A stretch of DNA of 64,000 nucleotides from Nitrincola salilacus (GTDB taxonomy: Bacteria; Pseudomonadota; Gammaproteobacteria; Pseudomonadales; Balneatricaceae), in assembly GCF_046271865.1 (NCBI RefSeq), contig NZ_CP176580.1, forward strand, positions 930,001 through 994,000, written 5' to 3'. Every line of letters begins with the position of its first letter. Within the stretch, counting starts at the first letter, position 1. Under the pieces are notes generated by a model. The model searched no databases and had not been told where the DNA came from. It saw only the letters and a list, made by a program, of their open reading frames with translations. Below, one piece after another: positions 43,203-52,435 of the stretch. The translations under genes were made by a program, and so were the position numbers.

Positions 43203-44786
43203 TCAGTGGCGGAAATGGCGCATACCGGTGAAGACCATGGCCATGCCATGCTCATTGGCCGCATCGATCACTTCCTGATCGCGCATTGAACCACCTGGCT
43301 GAATCACCGCTTTAATGCCAGTTTCGGCAGCTGAATCGATACCGTCACGGAAGGGGAAGAAGGCATCAGATGCCATCACGGAACCCTTCACTTCCAGACC
43401 TTCGTCAGCGGCTTTGATCGCAGCAATACGAGCGGAATAGACGCGGCTCATCTGGCCGGCACCGATACCGATGGTCTGGCCATCACGGGCATAGACGATC
43501 GCATTGGACTTGACGAACTTGGCCACTTCCCAGCAGAACAGCAGGTCACGGATCTCATCTTCCGTTGGCTGGCGCTGAGAGACGATACGCAGCTGCGAAG
43601 CGTCGATCATGCCCAGATCACGATCCTGAATCAGCAGGCCGCCATTGACACGTTTGTAATCGAAAGCATGAGCACGCTGCTCATCCCACATGCCGCATTC
43701 GAGCAGGCGCACATTGGGCTTGCTGGCGATGATGTCGGAGGCTTCCTGAGTCACTTCGGGTGCGATGATCACTTCAACAAACTGACGATCGACAATCGCC
43801 TGAGCGGTTTTGCCGTCGAGTGTGCGGTTGAAGGCGATGATACCGCCGAAGGCAGAGGTCGGATCAGTCTGGAAAGCACGATTGTAGGCTTCCAGAATAT
43901 CGCCGCCGATCGCCACACCACAGGGGTTGGCATGCTTGACGATAACGCAGGCTGGATCGCGGAAAGGCTTTACGCACTCCAGTGCGGCATCAGTGTCGGC
44001 CACATTGTTGTATGACAAGGCTTTGCCCTGGACCTGGCGAGCGGTGGACACAGAAGGTTCTGCCGGATTTTCTTCACGGTAGAAGGCAGCACGCTGATGC
44101 GGGTTTTCCCCGTAACGCATCTCCTGCACCTTGATGAACTGGGTGTTGAAGGTGCGTGGAAAATCCGCTGCGACCTCTTCATCACCTTCGACAACCGCAC
44201 CAAGATAGTTGGCGATCATGCCGTCGTAGGCTGCGGTGTGCTCAAACGCACGCACGGCCAGGTCAAAGCGCGTGGCATAGCCCAGGCCCTGCTGTTCGGT
44301 CAGCTCTTTCAGGACGCGGTCGTAGTCGGAGGCATTGACGACGATGGCAACATCCTTGTGGTTCTTCGCGGCAGAGCGAACCATGGTCGGACCACCGATA
44401 TCGATGTTCTCGATCGCCATCGGCAGGTCGCAGTCAGCGCGGGCGATGGTCTGTGCGAAGGGATAAAGATTCACAACCACCATGTCGATCGGCGCAATGC
44501 CATGCTCGGTCATGATGGCATCATCCTGTCCGCGACGGCCGAGAATGCCGCCATGGATCTTCGGATGCAGGGTCTTGACCCGACCATCCATCATTTCCGG
44601 AAATCCGGTGTGGTCAGATACTTCAATGGCTGGGATTTTGTTATCACACAGCAGCTTGAAGGTGCCACCGGTCGAGAGTATCTCGACACCCAGCTCGGTC
44701 AGAGATCGGGCAAATTCGACGATACCGGTTTTGTCGGATACGCTGATCAGCGCACGGCGAATCGGGGTTACTTTCTGCTCAGACAT
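43203..44786 (-). CDS. purH: Bifunctional AICAR formyltransferase / IMP cyclohydrolase
   Basis: 527 residues, full length. N-terminal MGS-like cyclohydrolase (ALISVSDKTGIVEFARSL, DGRVKTLHPKIHGGIL, NIDIGGPTMVRSAAKNH) and C-terminal AICARFT domain (KHANPCGVA, SNAIVYARDGQTIGIGAGQMSR, ending in MVFTGMRHFRH). Last two steps of IMP synthesis. Located after fis (34-bp gap) and before purD, as in pseudomonads. Confident. Confidence 0.97.
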   Translation of the reverse strand: MSEQKVTPIRRALISVSDKTGIVEFARSLTELGVEILSTGGTFKLLCDNKIPAIEVSDHTGFPEMMDGRVKTLHPKIHGGILGRRGQDDAIMTEHGIAPIDMVVVNLYPFAQTIARADCDLPMAIENIDIGGPTMVRSAAKNHKDVAIVVNASDYDRVLKELTEQQGLGYATRFDLAVRAFEHTAAYDGMIANYLGAVVEGDEEVAADFPRTFNTQFIKVQEMRYGENPHQRAAFYREENPAEPSVSTARQVQGKALSYNNVADTDAALECVKPFRDPACVIVKHANPCGVAIGGDILEAYNRAFQTDPTSAFGGIIAFNRTLDGKTAQAIVDRQFVEVIIAPEVTQEASDIIASKPNVRLLECGMWDEQRAHAFDYKRVNGGLLIQDRDLGMIDASQLRIVSQRQPTEDEIRDLLFCWEVAKFVKSNAIVYARDGQTIGIGAGQMSRVYSARIAAIKAADEGLEVKGSVMASDAFFPFRDGIDSAAETGIKAVIQPGGSMRDQEVIDAANEHGMAMVFTGMRHFRH

Positions 44787-44820
44787 AGTTTACGGTTTCC
44801 GGCGTTCAGAGTTTATTGGC

Positions 44821-45111
44821 TTACAGCAGTCCGTACTGTTTCAGTTTCTTGCGCAGGGTACCGCGGTTAAGACCGAGCATCTCGGATGCCTTGGTCTGAT
44901 TGTCCTTGGTGTACGCCATGACGCTTTCAAACAGGGGGGCTTCAATTTCGGCCAGAACCATCTGATAGACATCTGTGACCGGCTGTCCATCCAACTGCTT
45001 GAAGTAGCTGGTCATGGAGTGCTGAACATAATCGCGCAGGGTTTTCTGCGGCAGTTTCGCTGGCTGAGCGGTGTTAATTTGCTTCACGTTTTTGGTGTCC
45101 ATGGTGTTCAT
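44821..45111 (-). CDS. fis: DNA-binding protein Fis
   Basis: 96 residues from ATG 45111 (second ATG 45102); the longer open frame runs back into dusB and was rejected. The C-terminal helix-turn-helix NQTKASEMLGLNRGTLRKKL is canonical Fis. Nucleoid protein, growth-phase controlled, acting at rRNA promoters and recombination sites. Sixteen bp after dusB: the classic dusB-fis operon. Confident. Confidence 0.96.
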   Translation of the reverse strand: MNTMDTKNVKQINTAQPAKLPQKTLRDYVQHSMTSYFKQLDGQPVTDVYQMVLAEIEAPLFESVMAYTKDNQTKASEMLGLNRGTLRKKLKQYGLL

Positions 45112-45127
45112 TAGCTGATCCTGACTC

Positions 45128-46108
45128 TCAGGCAGCTGCAGGCTGCGTCGAAGTGAAGATGTCGGCAAGTGCTGCAATCTGCTCATCTGCTGTTTCCAAA
45201 GTATTGAAATGCTTCCGTAGGTCTGACCCATTCCGATGCTGCTGTAGGTACCAACCGATATGTTTGCGTGAAATGCGTACGCCCATGAACTCACCGTAAA
45301 AGGTGTGCAGCTCCTGCATGTGATCGTTCAGTATCTGTTGTATCTCACTCATTTTCGGAGAGGGTAATATCTCTCCCGTGCGCAGGTAATGATCTATCTC
45401 ACGAATCATCCAGGGACGGCCCTGTGCGGCCCGACCGATCATGACCGCGTCGGCCCCACAGTAGTCCAGCACCTGACGTGCCTTCTGTGGGGAGTCGATA
45501 TCACCGTTTGCAAACAGTGGAATAGTGATGGCATCTCTGATTCTGGCCAGGGTTTCATACTCTGCTGCACCTTGATACTTATCGGCGCGCGTACGTCCAT
45601 GCACAGCCAGTGCCTGAATTCCCACCGATTGAGCAATCTGCGCGATCTTGACGCCATTGCGCTGATCAGGAGACCAGCCGGTGCGAATCTTCAGCGTTAC
45701 AGGGACATCCACCGCCTGAACCACCGCTTCCAGAATCTGCGTAACCAGTTCGGTATCGCGCAGCAGGGCAGACCCTGCCGCCTTGTTGCATACCTTTTTG
45801 GCCGGGCAGCCCATATTGATGTCGATGATCTGCGCGCCGCGTTCAACATTCATCTGCGCGGCATGAGCCATCATATCGGGGTCTGCACCTGCGATCTGTA
45901 CGGATCTGATACCCGTCTCGCCCATATGGTCCAGCCGAAGACTGGATTTGCGGGTGTTCCAGAGATTGGTATCGGAGGTGACCATTTCGGATACAGCAAG
46001 TCCGGCGCCCATCTTGCGGCACAACTGCCTGAAGGGCCTGTCGGTAACACCTGCCATCGGCGCCAGAATAACCTGGCTTTCAATGTTGTGGGGACCGACC
46101 CGAAACAT
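45128..46108 (-). CDS. dusB: tRNA-dihydrouridine synthase B
   Basis: 326 residues, FMN-dependent reduction of uridines in the tRNA D-loop. Motifs: LAPMAGVTDRPFRQLCRKMG at the N-terminus, DINMGCPAKKVCNKAAGSAL with the catalytic Cys, VHGRTRADKYQG, and DAVMIGRAAQGRPW. First gene of dusB-fis. Confident. Confidence 0.96.
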   Translation of the reverse strand: MFRVGPHNIESQVILAPMAGVTDRPFRQLCRKMGAGLAVSEMVTSDTNLWNTRKSSLRLDHMGETGIRSVQIAGADPDMMAHAAQMNVERGAQIIDINMGCPAKKVCNKAAGSALLRDTELVTQILEAVVQAVDVPVTLKIRTGWSPDQRNGVKIAQIAQSVGIQALAVHGRTRADKYQGAAEYETLARIRDAITIPLFANGDIDSPQKARQVLDYCGADAVMIGRAAQGRPWMIREIDHYLRTGEILPSPKMSEIQQILNDHMQELHTFYGEFMGVRISRKHIGWYLQQHRNGSDLRKHFNTLETADEQIAALADIFTSTQPAAA

Positions 46109-46254
46109 ACTACACCTTAAAAAGAGTCAAAAAGTTACCGTTGCCTGAGCGACGGAACTGGGTTTACTTACGGAAGGGGGCCAATGATACCCTTTAAAAC
46201 CCGGGGCTCCAAGACGTATTTGATGAAAAAATGATCTATTGCCAAGGCTAAAAC

Positions 46255-47325
46255 TTAATGGTATGGGAGCAGATCCAGCTGATATCCGAGGGTGCCTGTG
46301 GCGGGTGCAAGCAGCTCCAGCGTCAGCTCAAAGGGCTGGCCGGGAGTCATGAAACGCGGATCGATACGCTGGGTATTGAGGTACTCTTCAGGTTTGAAAT
46401 CACGCCCGGCGACATGGCGTCCCTGAGTGTCATTGAACATCAGGCGCAGGAGCGGGAAGTGCTGGTTGAAGGTGGACTGATTTTCCAGCACCACGGATAC
46501 GCTCAGAGCACCGGTGAAATAGGGGTTGGGGCGGATGATCAGTTGCCGTGTTGCAATTTGGTTGACTGCTTTGGGGCCGCGAAGAGTGCAGTCGATATGA
46601 TCACACAGAAGGTAGTAAACAGGGCGCAGCTCAGGATAGGCGGACAGGGTTTGTCTCTCAAACCAGAACACCTGAAACAGCAACAGTGCAATGGCGACCA
46701 GCGTGCCAAGCAGCCATCCGGTGACATTGTAGGGGTTGTCTGATTCATCCTCCGAGATATGCATAACGACCGCTTCAGGTTTCAGATCCATCAGAGGTGT
46801 CTGATATCTGGCCGCTGTTTTAGCTTTGCTTCTGACAGGTGGCTCATCTCGCTCGGCCGTAAGGCCGCTGCTGAATGTCGCTGTCGTTTCGGGTACTGGC
46901 GTTTGCAAGGGGGCAGTTACCGGAGCTGGTTCAATAGCTGGTGCAGGCTCAGGAACGGGCACCCGTACTGGTTCAGGAATTGCCACTGGCTCAGGAGCTA
47001 CCACTGGTGCTGGTTTTGGTACCGGTTCCGGAACCGGCATAGGTATCGGTGCGGGTGTAGAAACAGGTTCAGCAACTGGTATCGATATTGGAGGTGGTAC
47101 AGCCGGTTGAAGATCCAGCGGCTGCTGGGGTTGCTGGGGTTTGCGCCGGTCGACTTCCGGATAGCTGGGTGCCGTATCCGGCTTGTCTTCGGCGCAGGCC
47201 AGAGCATCAAAGATTGTCAGACATTCACCACAACGTACCTTGCCATGAGCCAGTTTCAGTTGCCCGGGGGTAACCTTGAAACGCTCTTCGCAGTTGGGAC
47301 ATTGGGTGATGACTGAGTTCTGCAT
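46255..47325 (-). CDS. Zinc-ribbon and DUF3426 membrane protein
   Basis: 356 residues. N-terminal MJ0042-type zinc ribbon: CPNCEERFKVTPGQL...VRCGECLTIFDA (two C-x2-C pairs, about residues 9-37). A proline/valine/glutamate-rich repeat stretch follows (about 75-145, P-x-P-V/E-P units). Then one membrane segment (GWLLGTLVAIALLLFQVFWF, about 205-224) and a DUF3426 extracytoplasmic domain. Located after prmA (4-bp gap), the common order in pseudomonads. Function unknown. Confidence 0.88.
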   Translation of the reverse strand: MQNSVITQCPNCEERFKVTPGQLKLAHGKVRCGECLTIFDALACAEDKPDTAPSYPEVDRRKPQQPQQPLDLQPAVPPPISIPVAEPVSTPAPIPMPVPEPVPKPAPVVAPEPVAIPEPVRVPVPEPAPAIEPAPVTAPLQTPVPETTATFSSGLTAERDEPPVRSKAKTAARYQTPLMDLKPEAVVMHISEDESDNPYNVTGWLLGTLVAIALLLFQVFWFERQTLSAYPELRPVYYLLCDHIDCTLRGPKAVNQIATRQLIIRPNPYFTGALSVSVVLENQSTFNQHFPLLRLMFNDTQGRHVAGRDFKPEEYLNTQRIDPRFMTPGQPFELTLELLAPATGTLGYQLDLLPYH

Positions 47326-47329
47326 CTTA

Positions 47330-48226
47330 TCAGCGCCTGATTCCAGTCAGACGAATCCAGCCGTCGCGCTCGACCGGCGGAGCCATCTCGAAGCAACTGT
47401 GGTAAGCCAGTGTGATCTCGTTTGCCTGAGGTGGCAGCAGACCCGACAGCAGCAGACGTCCACCGGGTCGGACCAGCCTGCTCAGTGTCGGCGCCAGTTG
47501 TACCAGCGGTCCAGCCAGAATGTTGGCGACCAGTACATCCGCTTCGATGGCGGGGATCTCTCCCGGCAGATAGGTGTTCAGGCGGTCATCCTCCAATTGG
47601 TTGCGCAGCAGGTTGTCACGTGTGGCAAGCAGGGCCTGAGGGTCGATATCGACCGCCATCACCTTCTGTGCGCCCAGCAGTAACGAGGCGATCCCAAGAA
47701 TGCCGGAACCGCAACCATAGTCGACTACCAGGCAGTCATCCAGCGGTTGACCGTCGAGCCACTCCAGGCAGAGCGCCGTGGTTGGATGGGTGCCTGTACC
47801 GAAGGCGAGGCCAGGGTCCAGCATCAGGTTTACCGCTTCAGGATCGGGCGCTTCACGCCAGCTCGGGCAGACCCAGAGCCGTTTACCAAACTGCATCGGA
47901 TGGTAGCTGTCCATCCATTCACGCTCCCAGTCCTTGTCTTCCAGAATCTCAGCCTTGAATACAGGCTTTTGCTCCTCACCTGCAAACGCTAATGCCTGAG
48001 CTTCTTTCAGCAGATCCAGAGTCTCGGTCAGATTATGCTCGGCCGCAAATAAGCCTGTCACCACTGTCTGGCTCCATAGCGGAGTCGTACCAAGATCGGG
48101 CTCGAAGATCGGCTCATCTTCGCCATCCTGAAAAGTCACAACAGCACAGCCGGCAGCCAGCAGCATATCTTCATAGCGCTCAGCCTGCTCGGGGTCGGTC
48201 ATCACTTTGATTTGTAACCAGGGCAT
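47330..48226 (-). CDS. prmA: Ribosomal protein L11 methyltransferase
   Basis: 298 residues. N-terminal L11-recognition domain (MPWLQIKVMTDPEQAERYEDML) and SAM-methyltransferase core with FGTGTHPTTALCLEWLD, VVDYGCGSGILGIASLLLGA and DVLVANILAGPLVQLAP. Trimethylates L11. Confident. Confidence 0.96.
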   Translation of the reverse strand: MPWLQIKVMTDPEQAERYEDMLLAAGCAVVTFQDGEDEPIFEPDLGTTPLWSQTVVTGLFAAEHNLTETLDLLKEAQALAFAGEEQKPVFKAEILEDKDWEREWMDSYHPMQFGKRLWVCPSWREAPDPEAVNLMLDPGLAFGTGTHPTTALCLEWLDGQPLDDCLVVDYGCGSGILGIASLLLGAQKVMAVDIDPQALLATRDNLLRNQLEDDRLNTYLPGEIPAIEADVLVANILAGPLVQLAPTLSRLVRPGGRLLLSGLLPPQANEITLAYHSCFEMAPPVERDGWIRLTGIRR

Positions 48227-48284
48227 TCCAGCCTCCTTTCACGGGATCAATACAAGTATTGCCCAAAGTCTCTGATCTGAAAAC

Positions 48285-48315
48285 AAAAAAAGTCCGAAAA
48301 TCGGACTTTCTCTGA
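48285..48315 (-). terminator. Intrinsic terminator after accC
   Basis: AAAGTCCGA (48289-48297), loop AAA, TCGGACTTT (48301-48309). On the minus strand the stem runs into TTTTTTTGTTTTC, an excellent terminator about 100 bp after the accC stop and before prmA. Confidence 0.85.
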
Positions 48316-48404
48316 CTGGATCTTATTTCGGGCTGTCGCAGCCGGGGCGCCACACATGTAGACGCTCCGGTCACGACAGTCAGCTCTGAAGCCATAAGGC
48401 ATGC

Positions 48405-49745
48405 TCAGAGTCCGAGTTTTTTCTCCAGATAGTGGATGTTGACGCCACCATTTCTGAAGTTGGCATCGCGAACGATCTCGGCATGCAGTGGGATGTTGGT
48501 GCGAATACCATCAATCAACACCTCTTCCAGTGCATTTTTCATGCGTGCCAGAGCGGTGTCTCTATCTTCACCATGAGTGATCAGCTTGGCGATCAATGAA
48601 TCATAGTGAGGCGGTACGGTGTAACCGTCATACAGATGTGAATCGACACGTACGCCGTTGCCGCCCGGTGCATGGAAATGCGTTACTTTACCGGGGCAGG
48701 GCATGAAGGTTTTCGGGTCTTCGGCGTTGATACGGCATTCGAACGCGTGCCCGCGGACCTTGATATCTTCCTGCTTGTAAGACAGAGGCATACCGGAGGC
48801 GATGCGCAACTGCTCCTTGACGATATCCACGCCGGTGATCGCTTCAGTGACCGGATGTTCAACCTGGACGCGGGTGTTCATCTCGATAAAGTAGAAGTTG
48901 CCATCTTCATAAAGGAATTCGAAAGTACCGGCACCACGGTAGCCGATATGGATGCAGGCATCGACACAGGACTTGAAAACCTTCTGGCGTGCTGCTTCAT
49001 CGATCATCGGGGCTGGGGCTTCCTCGACTACCTTCTGGTGCCGACGCTGCATTGAGCAATCGCGGTCATAGAGGTGGATCGCATTGCCCTGGCCGTCGGC
49101 CAGTACCTGAATCTCGACATGACGTGGGCGCTCGAGGAATTTCTCCATATAAAGCGTATCGTCACCGAATGCCGCACCTGCTTCGGAGCGAGTCACCTGA
49201 ATGGCGTTCAGCAGATGTGCTTCCGAGTGCACCACACGCATACCGCGCCCGCCACCACCAGCCGCTGCCTTGATGATCACCGGGTAGCCGATGCGGTTGG
49301 CAATGGCGTAGAGCTCAGCGGTATCTTCCGGCAGTGGGCCGTCTGATCCGGGGACGGTTGGTACACCTGCTTTCTTCATTGCAGCAATGGCTGATACCTT
49401 GTCGCCCATCAGGCGGATAACATCCGCACTCGGGCCGATAAAAGTAAAGCCAGAGCGCTCGACCTGTTCTGCAAAAGTGGCACTCTCTGCGAGGAAGCCA
49501 TAACCGGGGTGGATACCCACCGAGTCGGTGACTTCTGCTGCGCTGATCAGAGCAGGAATGTTAAGGTAGCTTTTGGCAGAGGGGGCCGGTCCGATACAGA
49601 CCGCTTCGTCCGAGAGACGAACATGCATCAGGTCACGGTCGGCTACAGAGTGCACGGCAACGGTCTTGATGCCCAGCTCTTTACATGCCCTCAGAATACG
49701 CAGTGCAATCTCACCACGATTCGCAATCAGAACTTTATCCAGCAT
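48405..49745 (-). CDS. accC: Acetyl-CoA carboxylase, biotin carboxylase subunit
   Basis: 446 residues, ATP-grasp. Motifs: KVLIANRGEIALRILRACKELG at the N-terminus, IKAAAGGGGRGMRVV (glycine-rich ATP loop), FLERPRHVEIQVLAD, DRDCSMQRRHQKVVEEAPAP, and FIEMNTRVQVEHPVTE. Carboxylates biotin on AccB. 36 bp after accB. Confident. Confidence 0.97.
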   Translation of the reverse strand: MLDKVLIANRGEIALRILRACKELGIKTVAVHSVADRDLMHVRLSDEAVCIGPAPSAKSYLNIPALISAAEVTDSVGIHPGYGFLAESATFAEQVERSGFTFIGPSADVIRLMGDKVSAIAAMKKAGVPTVPGSDGPLPEDTAELYAIANRIGYPVIIKAAAGGGGRGMRVVHSEAHLLNAIQVTRSEAGAAFGDDTLYMEKFLERPRHVEIQVLADGQGNAIHLYDRDCSMQRRHQKVVEEAPAPMIDEAARQKVFKSCVDACIHIGYRGAGTFEFLYEDGNFYFIEMNTRVQVEHPVTEAITGVDIVKEQLRIASGMPLSYKQEDIKVRGHAFECRINAEDPKTFMPCPGKVTHFHAPGGNGVRVDSHLYDGYTVPPHYDSLIAKLITHGEDRDTALARMKNALEEVLIDGIRTNIPLHAEIVRDANFRNGGVNIHYLEKKLGL

Positions 49746-49781
49746 GTTGAAAAGATCCTTGCTTTCTTCAGTGAGTGGGAA

Positions 49782-50243
49782 TCAGACGATGGTGAAAAGT
49801 GGCTGATCAAACTCCACCGGCTGTCCATCTTCGGCCAGAATGGCTTCAACCACACCGGACTTGTCTGCTTCGATCTGATTCATCATCTTCATCGCTTCAA
49901 TGATGCAGATCACATCCCCTGTCTTGACTGACTTGCCCACTGCAGTGAATGCCGGTGAGCTTGGTGATGGTGAGCTGTAGAAAGTGCCGACCATCGGTGA
50001 GCGAACCACATGGCCGCTGGGCGCAGCTTCGGCTGGTTCGGCCGCAACGGGAACTGGTGCTGCAACTGGAGCCGCAACAGGCTGATGCTGAGGCGTTGCG
50101 TAGGTCTGAGCGTGGTAGACGGGCGCTACAGTCTGCGCACCACGGCTGATTCGAACTGACTCCTCGCCTTCCTTGATCTCTATCTCGTTGATGTTGGACT
50201 CTTCAAGTAGTTCGATCAGTTTCTTTACTTTGCGAATATCCAT
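49782..50243 (-). CDS. accB: Acetyl-CoA carboxylase, biotin carboxyl carrier protein
   Basis: 153 residues. N-terminal MDIRKVKKLIELLEESNINEIEI, an Ala/Pro-rich hinge (about 55-75), and the C-terminal biotinyl domain with SPMVGTFYSSPSP and the biotinylation site CIIEAMKMMNQIEA. Pairs with accC in fatty-acid synthesis initiation. Confident. Confidence 0.97.
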   Translation of the reverse strand: MDIRKVKKLIELLEESNINEIEIKEGEESVRISRGAQTVAPVYHAQTYATPQHQPVAAPVAAPVPVAAEPAEAAPSGHVVRSPMVGTFYSSPSPSSPAFTAVGKSVKTGDVICIIEAMKMMNQIEADKSGVVEAILAEDGQPVEFDQPLFTIV

Positions 50244-50281
50244 GCTGTCAGCTTCTCTGTGTCTAATGTTCTTGAAAGGTG

Positions 50282-50737
50282 TTAATCAGCGCTCATGTCG
50301 GATGGCAGGCGACGAATGGCCGCTTGCAGTGCCAGATCGTAACCCTGTGCTCCCAGCCCGCAGATCACGCCGATGGCGATATCAGACAGGTAGGAATGGT
50401 GACGAAAAGGCTCACGCGCATGAACGTTGGAGAGATGTACTTCAATAAATGGCACTGCAACACCTGCAAGGGCATCCCGGATCGCGACGCTGGTATGGGT
50501 GAAGGCGGCGGGGTTGATAATAACGAAACTGATGTTGTCTGCGCTGCACTGATGAATGCGCTGTATCAGTTCATGTTCCGCGTTACTCTGAAAACATACC
50601 AGCTCATGACCCGCCTGAAGGGCCTGTTGTATCAGGTCCTGTTCGATATCCTGAAGGGTGGTTGTCCCATAGACGGCAGGCTCGCGCGTGCCGAGTAGAT
50701 TGAGATTGGGACCATTCAGAAGCAGAATTTTAGCCAT
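50282..50737 (-). CDS. aroQ: 3-dehydroquinate dehydratase, type II
   Basis: 151 residues from ATG 50737 (MAKILLLNGPNLNLLGTREP); a start 7 codons upstream has no support. Type II signature, catalytic region PAAFTHTSVAIRDAL, VEVHLSNVHAREPFRHHSYLS-like ending. Shikimate pathway; sits ahead of accB as in most gammaproteobacteria. Confident. Confidence 0.96.
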   Translation of the reverse strand: MAKILLLNGPNLNLLGTREPAVYGTTTLQDIEQDLIQQALQAGHELVCFQSNAEHELIQRIHQCSADNISFVIINPAAFTHTSVAIRDALAGVAVPFIEVHLSNVHAREPFRHHSYLSDIAIGVICGLGAQGYDLALQAAIRRLPSDMSAD

Positions 50738-50911
50738 TGTCAGTGGTTTCAGAGCCATGTTTGAAAGTGTAGCAAGTTTGCCTGAAATTAGACTAACTGT
50801 CTATTTGGTGAGAGACATTTTGTGCGTTTAGCTGCCAGATTGGCGAAGTTAACGCATTTTTACCGTAGAGCCCTGAGTTTGTCACTTATTGCAGACAGCC
50901 TTGCCAAAGCG

Positions 50912-50940
50912 TTGACCGGCGCACGTAAATTCGCCATAGT
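50912..50940 (+). promoter_or_regulatory. Candidate sigma-70 promoter of the parA-like gene
   Basis: TTGACC (50912-50917), 17-bp spacer, CATAGT (50935-50940): a good -35, 4/6 at -10, 104 bp before the parA start. It lies within the 306-bp gene-free stretch 50738-51043 between divergent aroQ and parA. Confidence 0.45.
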
Positions 50941-50967
50941 GCCAACTATAGTGCAATGCAGCATAAC

Positions 50968-51006
50968 GCCGCATGACTTTGCCGCGTGACTCTGCCGCAT
51001 AGAGCG
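50968..51006 (+). repeat. Tandem 13-bp repeats upstream of parA
   Basis: GCCGCATGACTTT (50968-50980), GCCGCGTGACTCT (50981-50993) and a partial third GCCGCATAGAGCG (50994-51006), placed downstream of the candidate promoter and 37 bp before the parA start. The position fits an operator for autoregulation by the ParA-like protein, but chance duplication is possible. Confidence 0.5.
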
Positions 51007-51043
51007 ACGTTCAGTCAGTCATGCCGGACAATGGAGACCTGTT

Positions 51044-51811
51044 ATGATCCGCGTGGTGTTCAATCAGAAAGGGGGTGTCGGGAAATCGAGCATCGCCGTT
51101 AATCTTGCTGCAATCAGCGCCCAGCAGGGACAGCGAACTCTGGTGGTGGATCTTGATCCTCAGTGCAACTCGACACACTATCTGCTCGGAGATGAGTCCA
51201 ACACGCCCGACAGTGATGTGCGTGGCTTTTTTGAGCAGGCGCTGACGTTTCAGCTAAAGCCGGCCGCAGCTGACAGCTTCGTGCATGCGACCCCCTTCGA
51301 AAACCTGTTTCTGATACCGTCCAATCCGGATCTTGGCGATCTGCAGTCCAAGCTTGAAAGCAAACACAAAATCTACAAGCTGCGCGATGCGCTGACGGAA
51401 CTCTGGCAGCAGTTCGATGCTATCTATATCGATACACCGCCTGCGTTCAATTTCTTCTCTTTATCAGCGCTGGCTGGCGCTGACCGCTGCCTGATTCCGT
51501 TCGATTGTGACGATTTTGCCCGCCAGGCACTTTACAGCCTGCTGAACAATGTTCACGAGACGCGGGCGGATCATAATAACCGGCTTGAGGTGGAAGGGAT
51601 TGTGGTGAATCAGTTCCAGCCACGCGCATCGCTGCCGCTACGGATCGTCAATGAGCTGGAGGCTGAGGATTTGCCGGTGCTTAAAACACGTATCTCCTCA
51701 TCAGTGAAGATGAAAGAGTCACATTCGGCGGCTGTCCCCCTTATCTGGCTGGCGCCGAACCACAAATTGACTCAAGAGTTTGTGGCGCTGTATCAAGAGT
51801 TGCAGGGGTAG
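51044..51811 (+). CDS. ParA/Soj-family ATPase, orphan
   Basis: 255 residues. Deviant Walker A VVFNQKGGVGKSSIAVNLAA (residues 4-23), switch I VDLDPQCNSTHYLLGD, Walker B-like YIDTPPAFNF. ParA-type ATPases position DNA or protein clusters. No parB follows (the next gene is hpt on the other strand), so this is not a complete partition cassette; it may position something else (chemoreceptors, flagella, carboxysome-like bodies) or act alone. Family confident, cargo unknown. Confidence 0.9.
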   Translation: MIRVVFNQKGGVGKSSIAVNLAAISAQQGQRTLVVDLDPQCNSTHYLLGDESNTPDSDVRGFFEQALTFQLKPAAADSFVHATPFENLFLIPSNPDLGDLQSKLESKHKIYKLRDALTELWQQFDAIYIDTPPAFNFFSLSALAGADRCLIPFDCDDFARQALYSLLNNVHETRADHNNRLEVEGIVVNQFQPRASLPLRIVNELEAEDLPVLKTRISSSVKMKESHSAAVPLIWLAPNHKLTQEFVALYQELQG

Positions 51812-51860
51812 GGGCGGATCGGTCTCGTCAAAGAGTCGGTCAATTTGTGTCTATAAAAGG

Positions 51861-51886
51861 AAGGGCTCTGTCACTCAGAGCCCTTT
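51861..51886. terminator. Terminator between parA-like gene and hpt, overlapping the hpt stop
   Basis: AAGGGCTCTG (51861-51870), loop TCACT, CAGAGCCCTT (51876-51885): a perfect 10-bp stem. The hpt stop codon (51875-51877, minus) starts in the loop, and the arm 51876-51885 encodes its last residues (K-G-L). For hpt the stem is followed by TTCCTTTTAT, a reasonable T-tract. Confidence 0.8.
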
Positions 51887-52435
51887 GACTGCGTAGATGC
51901 CGGGTGCATTGCGCCAGTAGCCCTTGTAGTCCATTCCATAGCCGAATACATAACGGTCTTCGATTTGTATACCGGTGAAATCAGCCTGCTGATTCGGGCG
52001 AGCCTTGCGATCATGCCGTTTATTGACCAGTACCGCAGTCTGCACACTGGCAGCGCCTTCACGTTGGCAGTACTCTGCGATCTCGGCCAGCGTATGTCCT
52101 TCATCCAGAATATCATCCAGAATCAACACCGGCCGATCCTTGAAGTCGATCATCGGCGGCACCTTCCATTCCAGATTAAAACCGGAAGTGGTATTACGAT
52201 AGCGCGTCGCGTGCAGATAACTGACCTGCAGCGGAAAGTGTAATCGGGTGATCAACTGACCACCAATCACCAGTCCACCATTCATCACGGCAAACACTAC
52301 TGGATTGCTGGCACCCAGTGAATCAGTGATTTCACTGGCCATACGGTCCAGCGCTGCCTCGACCTCAGCCTGGCTGTGCAGCAGATCGGCTTCTTCAAAG
52401 ACGCGTCGCATCTCGTCATATTCAGTCTGGCTCAT
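51875..52435 (-). CDS. hpt: Hypoxanthine-guanine phosphoribosyltransferase
   Basis: 186 residues from ATG 52435 (an in-frame upstream start at 52471 is unsupported). PRPP-binding signature VLILDDILDEGHTLAEI, flexible loop after SYLHATRYR, and VFAVMNGGLVIGGQL. Purine salvage to IMP/GMP. Converges on the ParA-like gene. Confident. Confidence 0.93.
   Translation of the reverse strand: MSQTEYDEMRRVFEEADLLHSQAEVEAALDRMASEITDSLGASNPVVFAVMNGGLVIGGQLITRLHFPLQVSYLHATRYRNTTSGFNLEWKVPPMIDFKDRPVLILDDILDEGHTLAEIAEYCQREGAASVQTAVLVNKRHDRKARPNQQADFTGIQIEDRYVFGYGMDYKGYWRNAPGIYAVKGL

Noticed and set aside
51044..51811. Chromosome or plasmid partition locus (parAB)
   Set aside because: No parB and no parS-like 16-bp palindrome is visible beside the gene; the neighbours are housekeeping genes, so it is called an orphan ParA.
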